This document shows positions 1-5,895 of a stretch of DNA of 16,413 bases, piece by piece. The translations under genes were made by a program, and so were the position numbers. The DNA is from Dentipellis sp. KUC8613 (taxonomy: Eukaryota; Basidiomycota; Agaricomycetes; Russulales; Hericiaceae). The notes beneath the pieces are model-generated. The model had not been told where the DNA came from, searched no databases, and saw only the letters and a list, made by a program, of their open reading frames with translations. Numbering within the stretch: the stretch's first letter is position 1; each line of letters begins with the position of its first letter. Location of the stretch: NCBI GenBank assembly GCA_002286715.1, contig NSJX01000097.1, forward strand, positions 36,129-52,541, read 5' to 3'.

Positions 1-94
1 ATTGTGGGAATGGACTTCCTGTTGGGGTGATTAAAATTCTGTTGACTTTGGTGGAACCGACTCAAATTAAAACTGATTCATAGCTGAATCAGAA
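1..94 (-). mobile_element. Copy C: left terminus of a third Helitron-like insertion, cut by window edge
   Basis: On the minus strand, reading away from the helicase gene, sequence from position 94 begins TTCTGATTCA and forms an almost perfect copy of the left terminus of the insertions at 1577 and 11014, but in the opposite orientation. After the palindrome the sequence diverges from copies A and B, with only a vague TTAA-rich similarity, so this is probably a related subfamily. Helicase coding runs up to it and stops at the TGA inside the palindrome (89-91), and the rest of the expected helicase C-terminus is absent. Only 94 bp are visible, so identity as a full element is inferred. The alternative is that it is an isolated palindrome at the natural end of the host element. 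Confidence 0.45.
73..92. repeat. 20-bp imperfect palindrome of the Helitron terminus (copy C)
   Basis: The sequence is CTGATTCATAGCTGAATCAG: 8-bp arms CTGATTCA/TGAATCAG around a 4-base loop. It differs from the palindromes at 1579-1598 and 11016-11035 only in the centre. It contains the stop codon (TGA, minus strand 89-91) that closes the helicase reading frame. Confidence 0.8.
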
Positions 95-1576
95 TATATC
101 ACACATCCTCAGGATGACTGTCCCTTCCAATGTGGAAGCACGTGAGAGACAAGTATATACAGACTGGTGACTTCTGCAATATCTCAAATCTACAATATTG
201 ATTGGACGAGTTCTACCTTGACATCCATAGTCTGTCATTGCAAAATTAGGAAGAATTGGCACTTGCTCTCTATTAATCCTAAGCTGTGTTCCATCAGGCA
301 TGTCTGCCTTTATTGTAATGCTTTGTTTTGATACTGGGACTTCATTAGGCTTCAACCCCTCTAATTGAATAGGTGTTGCAGGATCTTTCAATGTCACAAA
401 GATAGTCTCCAAGCCTTGCTTTGTATCAGATATGGGATAGGACTTGAATCCAGTGATGGTGCCTTCTGCTCCATTTGTGACATTGAGTTCTACAGCTACA
501 TTTTTCTTGATAAGAACTGGCATTCCATAGCACAATTTCAACATTCCTGGAATATGTTCTGTAGCTCCAGGTCTCAATCTAAGAAGATTGTCAGCCTTGT
601 CCTGAGGAACATGATTTGAAAGACGGACAGGATCTAGTGCAGCTTTTCTTCTACCTCTACTTCCTTGGCCTGAAGTAAACTTATCTACTGCATAAAATGT
701 TTGTAGTGTCTGTCCTGTATCTTTGGCAAACTTCTCACAACCCAGCTCATTCAGACGATCTCTGTACACATTTTTTGCTGTGATGATAGAACTGTGACGG
801 AATTCTGGCTTGGTTATATTAATATGTGGATTTTCCTCAGAAGGAATGCGAGACTGCATGAGTTTTATATCATCTTCTGTGCAAGATGCCAGTCTGCAAT
901 TCTCAAGCAATGTTCTGAATTTTGCATCTCCTTCACTCTGTGTCTTCTGCCTCATGTTCTGTTTTAAAATCACAACTACTGTTGCTTGATGCCACAAGGC
1001 TTTTCCAATACTTTGCTTCTGCAATTTGACAGAGTCAGTGGTGTGGATTATGCTCTTGACATCATGACTGTACAATGCTGGGCCCACTCTAGATACTGGT
1101 GGTAACTGGCCAAAGTCTCCAGCAAAGATCATATTCTTTCCAGCAAATGCTGCATCATCCACTCTCAAAGCCAAGTTCATTTGACAGCTAATTGAGTATA
1201 GAGATCCACAATCTATCATAGAAACTTCATCAAGAAAGATATACTCTGCATGTTCAATTCTCTCTCTGATAGCATCAAGAGACTGTTGTGACTCATTGGT
1301 TCCATTTCCACCCTTTTCATCTCCACTTGATCCTCTGAATCCCAATACAGAGTGATATGTTGAACCACCAATCAATGCTGCAGCAGTTCCAGTGGGTGCC
1401 ATGATCAAGAATGCAAATTTCTTGCCTCTTGCCTCAAAGAAAGCTGTTAGTGCCTTGATCACTTGAGACTTTCCAGTCCCTCCCATTCCACCTATGTGCA
1501 TCTGGAGTTGATCTTTAACTTTACAACAAGAATGATTGGCAATGATCCTAAAGGCTCTCTCCTGCTCTTCATTCAA
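89..1576 (-). CDS. Helitron RepHel transposase, helicase half (PIF1-like), interrupted at both ends
   Basis: This is the 5'-to-3' SF1 helicase domain of a Helitron transposase, which in the family unwinds donor DNA behind the Rep nuclease in the nucleus. Visible over 495 residues: Walker A GGMGGTGKSQ (29-38); motif Ia around APTGTAAALIGG (60-71); Walker B FLDEVSMID (114-122); motif III FAGDFGQLPPV (151-161); LKQNMRQ (204-210); the GMPVLIKKNVAVELNVTNGAEG block (351-372); motif V TDYGCQGRTRP (448-458); motif VI YTCLSRAS (474-481). All catalytic motifs look intact and the frame has no internal stop. There is no genuine start: the first listed codon is TTG and the frame stays open upstream to a TGA at 1595-1597 inside the palindrome of copy A, so this is an internal part of a larger protein. 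At the other end host coding seems to stop at 95; the usual C-terminal tail after motif VI is missing. The linker NEEQERAFRIIANH at the start continues ...KKFT of the Rep half once copy A is removed. Confidence 0.93.
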   Translation of the reverse strand: MNEEQERAFRIIANHSCCKVKDQLQMHIGGMGGTGKSQVIKALTAFFEARGKKFAFLIMAPTGTAAALIGGSTYHSVLGFRGSSGDEKGGNGTNESQQSLDAIRERIEHAEYIFLDEVSMIDCGSLYSISCQMNLALRVDDAAFAGKNMIFAGDFGQLPPVSRVGPALYSHDVKSIIHTTDSVKLQKQSIGKALWHQATVVVILKQNMRQKTQSEGDAKFRTLLENCRLASCTEDDIKLMQSRIPSEENPHINITKPEFRHSSIITAKNVYRDRLNELGCEKFAKDTGQTLQTFYAVDKFTSGQGSRGRRKAALDPVRLSNHVPQDKADNLLRLRPGATEHIPGMLKLCYGMPVLIKKNVAVELNVTNGAEGTITGFKSYPISDTKQGLETIFVTLKDPATPIQLEGLKPNEVPVSKQSITIKADMPDGTQLRINREQVPILPNFAMTDYGCQGRTRPINIVDLRYCRSHQSVYTCLSRASTLEGTVILRMCDIF

Positions 1577-1680
1577 TTCTGATTCATCTATGAATCAGTC
1601 TTAAGTATCGACATTCTCACTACGGTTTGCAGAATCGACATCCTCAACTTTTTCGCTGCTTCGGGGAATGGTCTCCCACG
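1577..1680 (+). repeat. Conserved 104-bp left head of copy A
   Basis: It is identical to 11014-11117 except for one base (ATCGACATCC here, ATCAACATCC there). It includes the terminal palindrome, a TTAAG box, and a 13-bp direct repeat ATCGACATTCTCA (1607-1619) / ATCGACATCCTCA (1634-1646) spaced 27 bp apart. Similarity to copy B drops abruptly immediately after 1680. Such a block is where Rep recognition of the left end would be expected. Confidence 0.85.
1579..1598. repeat. 20-bp perfect terminal palindrome of copy A
   Basis: The sequence is CTGATTCATCTATGAATCAG, with 9-bp arms and a 2-base centre. It is identical to 11016-11035. On the minus strand it carries the TGA (1595-1597) that closes the helicase frame upstream. 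Confidence 0.9.
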
Positions 1681-1865
1681 GTTTGAGCCACATTGGTTCA
1701 CTTCGAAGTGTATACATTTTCCACACAGCTCAAATGTCGTTCAATCAACACGGTATTTGGGATACATATGCACACATAGTATATCTACACACTGACAAAT
1801 TGGCGCGAATTTTGAACGCCTACATCACTCAGAAAATAGAATACGCGCCGTGCCAGAGATGGTGA
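1668..1865 (+). other. Small open frame shared with copy B (65 codons), coding status doubtful
   Basis: An ATG-initiated frame of 65 codons lies at the same place in copy A as a 62-codon frame at 11105-11293 in copy B. The two align without a single indel, sharing MVSH..SHIG, AQM.FNQ..IW.TY and IVYL; about 34 of 61 residues match. Against coding: nearly every differing codon changes the amino acid and I count only about one silent change, so purifying selection on a protein is not visible. It may simply be a conserved leader sequence. No family is recognised and no signal peptide or membrane segment is evident. Confidence 0.2.
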
Positions 1866-2050
1866 GATCAAAAGCTATGGCTCTGGCAATGCGAAATTGA
1901 AACAAAAGCTTTCCATAAAAATCGAATGGGGAGATGTACTACTTTTTAGTGGACTCTAATTTATCTGTAATTTTAACAAATTTATCGAGCTCTCTGAGAG
2001 GGTGTCTTTGTTGGAATGCTGCATGCGCGGGAATTGCCGAGAGTCGTCGT
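1681..2050 (+). repeat. Leader of copy A, homologous to 11118-11510
   Basis: This AT-balanced stretch aligns with copy B at roughly two-thirds identity, with shared blocks such as CGTTCAATCAA, ATAGTATATCTAC, TATGGCTCT and GCGCGGGAATTGCCGAGAGT. It lacks the C-rich repeat character of the core that follows. Apart from the small frame at 1668-1865, no gene is seen. Confidence 0.7.
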
Positions 2051-2343
2051 GCGGCTGAAGATTCACCAAGTCGACGCTCGTTGTACTTCCACATCCCCTG
2101 GAACCGACCCTCCCGCCCAATCACTACCCCACCCGCCCAGGTATTGTGCCCCACATACTCGCATTCCCTGTTTCCATCCCACGCACCCAATCGCGCCGCT
2201 CACATGCCCAGTCGCCACCCCGCCAGCTCTCGCAATGCCCCGCATGCCCTAACGTTGTGGTCTGCCTGCCCAATCAAGCCAAAAAGACAATGAACATGAT
2301 GGATTTGACAGATGGAGCAGCTGGGGCATTGAGGCTTTCACAG

Positions 2344-2349
2344 GTATGT
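2344..2349 (+). promoter_or_regulatory. Splice-donor-like site at the start of the copy A core
   Basis: GTATGT follows CTTTCACAG, giving a CAG|GTATGT junction that matches fungal 5' splice sites. The preceding purine-rich stretch (GATTTGACAGATGGAGCAGC) has a counterpart in copy B before its GTATAT at 13320. Splicing is inferred from sequence only. Confidence 0.35.
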
Positions 2350-3537
2350 TCTCTTGCCTTTTCTTCCTCTCCCTGCCCTCACGCACTAGCATAGCACCCG
2401 CACGCCGTCTCGCACGCCATCCGCCATCAGTCGTATCACGCATGCCCACATACTCGCGTTCGCACCCGCTGCCCCGTCGCGCCACGCATCCTCTCAATTC
2501 CTGACGCGCGTCTGTGCGCCCCACCCCACCGTCTGTGCGCCACGCCGCGCCGTCTGTGTGCTGCGCTGCGCCAACTTGCACACTACCGTCCCGCCGTCTT
2601 CGCGCCCCGCCCCGCCCTCGCTCGCCGTCGCGCGCCGTCGCGGCCCTCACGCGGCCCTCACGCGCTCTCAGGCACCCCAGCGGTGCCATCTCGTGGCCCG
2701 CGGCCCTGCGCCGCTCTCGCAGCCTCTCGCGCCACCGCCACGCGCCTCTGTGCAGCTCGCGCGCCCCCTCACCGACGCCGTGTCGCCCCTCGCTGCAGTC
2801 ATGCAGCCGCCATGCGCCCCCGCGTCAGCGCCCCGTGCGCCTACACCGCCATCACGCGCCCCAGCGGCGTCGTTTCGTGGCTGGTGGCCCCGCGCCGCCC
2901 CCGCACGCCCTCACGCGCCCTCGTGCTGCCCCCGCGCCGCCATCCCGCGCCCCATTGCCACGCCATTGCCACGCACCCTCAAACCGTCGTGCCCCTGTTG
3001 CGCGCCGTCGTGCCCTCGTCGCGCCCCCGTCGCCACCCGCCCTTGCCCCGTCGCTGCTACCCGTCACCGCACCGCCATCCCGCGCCGCCGCCCCGTCGCG
3101 TCGTCTCACTCGCGCCGTGCCCTTATGGCGCCCCGCAGGGCCGTCATGTGCCTCGTGGGGCTGTCTTGCGCCCCACCTCGCCGTCTCGTGCCCCGCCCCA
3201 TGCGCCATCGCCTCACGCGCCCCTGCCGCTATTTCGCACCCGCACGCGGCCCCCCTGGGGTGCTCCCGGCGCCGTCTCGGCTGTCTTGTGGCCCGTGGCC
3301 CCGTGCCGCCCTCGCACGCCTTCGCGCTGCCACCACGCTCCTGCCTTTTCGCGCCACCGCGCCACTGCTACCCCCTGCGCCTTCGCCACGCACCCCACGC
3401 CGCCGTCATGCACCCCACCGGCGCCGTCTCGCGCCCCCATCATGCCCCCACGCCCCTCTGCCCCGCCGTCGTTCGTCTTTGCGATGCCGTCACGCGCCGC
3501 CGTCGCGCGCCTTCGCGTCGACACCCCGGGCCGTCGT

Positions 3538-3615
3538 GCCGCCGCCCTCGCGCTGCCGCCGCCCTCGCGCTGCCGCCGCCCTCGCGCTGCCGCCGCCCTC
3601 GCGCTGCCGCCGCCC
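3538..3615 (+). repeat. 17-bp exact tandem repeat
   Basis: Four consecutive copies of GCCGCCGCCCTCGCGCT begin at 3538, 3555, 3572 and 3589, plus a 10-bp partial at 3606-3615. Because 17 is not a multiple of three, the frame rotates at each unit, so this does not look like a coding repeat. Confidence 0.95.
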
Positions 3616-4339
3616 ACCCTGGGCCGCCCTCACGCCCCCTTCGCGACGCGTTCGCGCGCCTTCGCGACCGCCGTCGCACCCCCCCTTGTCGCCGTCGTTC
3701 GCCTTCGCGACGACGCTCCCTCCCTCACGCCGCCCCGCGCGCCCCAGCAACGACGCAGCAGGTGCGTCTTGGGGCGCCACGCGCCTTAGCAACAGCACGT
3801 CGCGTGCCATCGTACCCCCGTTCATCCTCACGCTGCCCCACTCGCCCTCACGCCCCCCGCGCTCCCCAGAAATGACGCAGCAGGCGGGTCTTGGGGCGTC
3901 ATGCGCCCTAGCAATGGCACGTCCGACGCCCTCGCGCCGCACTGCCAGCAGCGCCTTCGCCCGCCGTCGCCCACCCTCGCTCTGCCCTGGCGCCGCCGAC
4001 ACCCACCCTTGGCCGCCGTCACGCGCTGTCACGCGCCCTCCCTCGCCGTTCTCGCACTCCCTTTGCACGTCGCCATATGCCGCCCCCGCTTGCGCTGTTT
4101 CCCGCCTGCCCGCGCCGTCTCCCGCCCCCCCTCGCCCCATTCAGCGCCCGCCCGCACCTTCTCCCACCCCTGCACGTCGTCTCGTGTCGCCGCATGACGC
4201 CTGCCCGCGCCGTCTCCCGCCCGCACACGCTCGCGCGGCCTTTGCGCGCCGTTTCGCGCCCCTGTGTCCGCGCCGCCCTCTCCCGCGCCTCCGCCGCCCT
4301 CTCCCGCGCCCGTCCCCGCCTTGTGCGCCGTCATTGCGC

Positions 4340-5010
4340 CCCGCGTGCCTTAGCAACAGCGCGCGACGCGCGTTTCTCACCCCCGCGTGGCCTTTTCGCG
4401 CCGCCCTCTCCCGCGCCCGTCCCCGCCTCTTGCGCCGTCGTTGCGCCCTGTTTGCCTTAGCAACGGCGCAAGACGTGCATTCTACTCCCGCGTGTCGCCG
4501 TTCCAAGCCTGTACACCACCGTTCCACGCCCGTGTGCCGCCGTTCCGCGCCCCCATCTCCGCGCTGCCCTCTTCCGCGCCTCCGCCGCCCTCTCCCGTGC
4601 CTCCACTGCCCTCTCCCGCGCTTCCGCCGCCCTCTCCCGACTCGGTAACTGCCCCCCGCGCGGTCGTTGCGGCCCGTGCGCCTTAACAACGGCGCACGAC
4701 ACGCGTTTCACGCCCGCGCGCGGCCTTTTCGCACCCGTACGCCACCGTTCCCCGCCCCCGTGCCTATGCCGCCCTCGTGTGGACCTGGACCACCCACGCG
4801 CCGCCGTTTCAGGCCCACGAGCCGCCGCATGCCCAAGCAACGGTGCAGGTTACATGCTGCATGCTTTGTCGTGCCGCATGTGCCCTAGCAACGGCGCAGG
4901 CTGCGCGCCGGGTCGCTGCCCTGCGTGCCCTCTGACCACCCCATCCACCGTGTCGACTCGCCACACGCAGTGCACCCTTTCGTTGCCCCGCGTGCCCTAG
5001 CAACGAGGCA
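4340..5010 (+). repeat. Degenerate repeat family with CCTAGCAACGGCGCA core
   Basis: Related units carry a core near CCTTAGCAACGGCGCA at about 4348, 4455, 4681, 4832, 4882 and 4994. Several spacings are near 110 bp (108, 112) or twice that (226), with two irregular ones. The same core recurs in copy B at 15101-15415 and in weaker form at 3744, 3783, 3865, 3905 and 13727. Confidence 0.75.
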
Positions 5011-5289
5011 AGCTGCATGCTGCACGTCGTGTTTTCTCGGGCCGTCCGTACTGTCTTACGCGTCCTCATTCCTGCCTCTCTGCCTCCCCTTTTGTGTGTG
5101 CTCGCCGTCTGCGTGCCGTCCCTCTCGCCCGCCTTTCCGTTTCGCGCCATCTGCGCTGCCTCACGTTGTGCCACCCGCGCTGTCTCACCTAGCGCCTGTT
5201 CCCTTGCTCTGCCGCTATGTGCCGTCACTCCGCTGTCACACGTTTGGTGCCCCGATTGTGCTGCACTGCCTACTTGACCCCCCGCGCTG

Positions 5290-5850
5290 CCATCTGCTGC
5301 CCTGTATGTACTTTGATACTGCAACTTTCTCAATGCTGACATTTAATAGTGCCTACTGTGTGTCATAGCAGGCCTGATGTAAGTTTCAATGTATGTGGCT
5401 CTGTTATTATGCTTTTGCATGGCATGTTTATTCTTCTTCTATTCAGTATCCAGTTGAATATCTTGTAGGGATACATTGAGTCTGTGTGATATCTGATTAT
5501 TTTTATATCAGTTTTATAGTTTAGTGTAGCATATGATAGTTCTATAAATATATCTGTTATCATTGTTAATCTATTGTACTAAATGCCAATGCAGGTACTT
5601 TAGGTAATGAAGCCAACAGAGTTTAGATAGATGCAGGACTTGTGGTGACAATGTACAAACCTGATAATTTCTGAGTGTGAAAACTATAGGGATGCACTAA
5701 GAGTAAATATTCTGATCAAGGTAAGTTGAGTAACTAGAAGATATGCATCATGTAAAGAACAGCAGATTGTGTAAAACTATACAAAGAATTGGATGATAAT
5801 CAAATATGTGAAATTATCTAATAATTTGAAATCAAGTCATGCCCACCCTC
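5290..5850 (+). repeat. AT-rich tail of copy A, conserved with copy B
   Basis: Beginning near TGTACTTTGATACTGCAACTTT, this non-coding AT-rich stretch matches 16033-16413 of copy B at high identity. Shared blocks include CAATGCTGACATTTAATAG, TGTGGCTCTGTTAT, GCTTTTGCATGGCATGTTTA, ATAGTTCTATAA, CCAATGCA and GTGACAATGTACAA. I see no convincing gene. Confidence 0.8.
5336..5384 (+). promoter_or_regulatory. Branch point, acceptor and second donor-like sites in the copy A tail
   Basis: CTGAC (5336-5340) followed by ATTTAATAG (AG at 5348-5349) is a strong match to a fungal branch point and 3' splice site. Thirty bases later, GTAAGT (5379-5384) matches a 5' splice site. Both signals are conserved at the equivalent place in copy B (16065-16109). 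They bracket a 29-nt segment that could be a small exon. This is an inference from motif matching. Confidence 0.4.
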
Positions 5851-5852
5851 AA

Positions 5853-5895
5853 AGATGAATCAGACCCTGCCGCTTGCCGGCCCACTCCTCACTAG
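5853..5895 (+). repeat. Right terminus of copy A: subterminal inverted repeat, hairpin, CTAG
   Basis: AGATGAATCAGA (5853-5864) is the exact reverse complement of the left end 1578-1589. It is followed by a short stem GCCG (5869-5872) / CGGC (5878-5881) with a 5-nt loop, then ten bases and CTAG (5892-5895). A hairpin shortly before a CTRR terminus is the classical 3' signature of Helitrons. The stem is short (4 bp), a weak point. On the minus strand the TGA closing the Rep frame (5860-5862) lies in the inverted repeat, so the last 11 codons of that frame are element sequence. Confidence 0.7.

Larger units (their letters stand above)
2060..5285 (+). repeat. C-rich, CpG-rich degenerate repeat core of copy A
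   Basis: About 3.2 kb of strongly C-biased sequence built from countless variants of CGCCGTCTCGCGCCCC-like and GCCCTCGCGC-like motifs. Cytosine clearly exceeds guanine on the plus strand, and CpG is abundant, unlike the flanking transposase gene. A short AT-rich interruption at about 2276-2360 contains a splice-donor-like site. Within it are an exact 17-bp tandem array (3538-3615) and a roughly 110-bp repeat family (about 4340-5010). Many long frames are open here only because T/A-rich stop codons are rare; their products would be low-complexity Pro/Arg/Ala/Ser. Confidence 0.85.
1577..5895 (+). mobile_element. Copy A: non-autonomous Helitron-like element inserted between Rep and helicase
   Basis: This 4.3-kb element separates the two halves of the RepHel gene. 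Its ends are defined by three observations. Removing 1577-5895 joins Rep codon 5896-5898 (Thr) to helicase codon 1574-1576 (Leu) in frame and restores the family linker. The left end TCTGATTCATCT (1578-1589) recurs inverted at 5853-5864. The right end has a short hairpin 10 nt before a terminal CTAG, at a host A/T junction with no target duplication, as expected of Helitrons. Asymmetric terminal inverted repeats of this sort are described for Helentron/Helitron2-like elements. It encodes no recognisable protein. Layout: conserved head 1577-1680, leader 1681-2050, C-rich core about 2060-5280, AT-rich tail 5290-5850, terminus 5853-5895. The exact boundary is uncertain by one base (1577/1578 and 5895/5896) because a T is shared. 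Confidence 0.78.

Noticed and set aside
365..619. Plus-strand open frames opposite the helicase and Rep genes
   Set aside because: They are antisense shadows with no recognisable domains inside clearly conserved coding sequence.
89..1576. Helicase as a free-standing cellular PIF1 gene
   Set aside because: It lacks a start codon and C-terminus, its opening residues continue the Rep linker, and it resembles the Helitron type of PIF1 helicase.
1579..1598. Palindrome as a transcription terminator
   Set aside because: It recurs at element ends in three places and is half-repeated at the right end, so a transposon-terminus role explains it better; no T-run follows.
2514..4648. Very long plus-strand open frames (453 and 696 codons) and many minus-strand ones in the copy A core
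   Set aside because: They overlap in several frames at once, have low-complexity Pro/Arg/Ala/Ser or Gly/Arg/Ala composition, show no domain, and the 17-bp repeat rotates the frame. Stop codons are simply rare in such GC-rich sequence.
5363..5563. 66-codon minus-strand frame in the copy A tail
   Set aside because: AT-rich chance frame over a region conserved with copy B as non-coding signals; no family resemblance.
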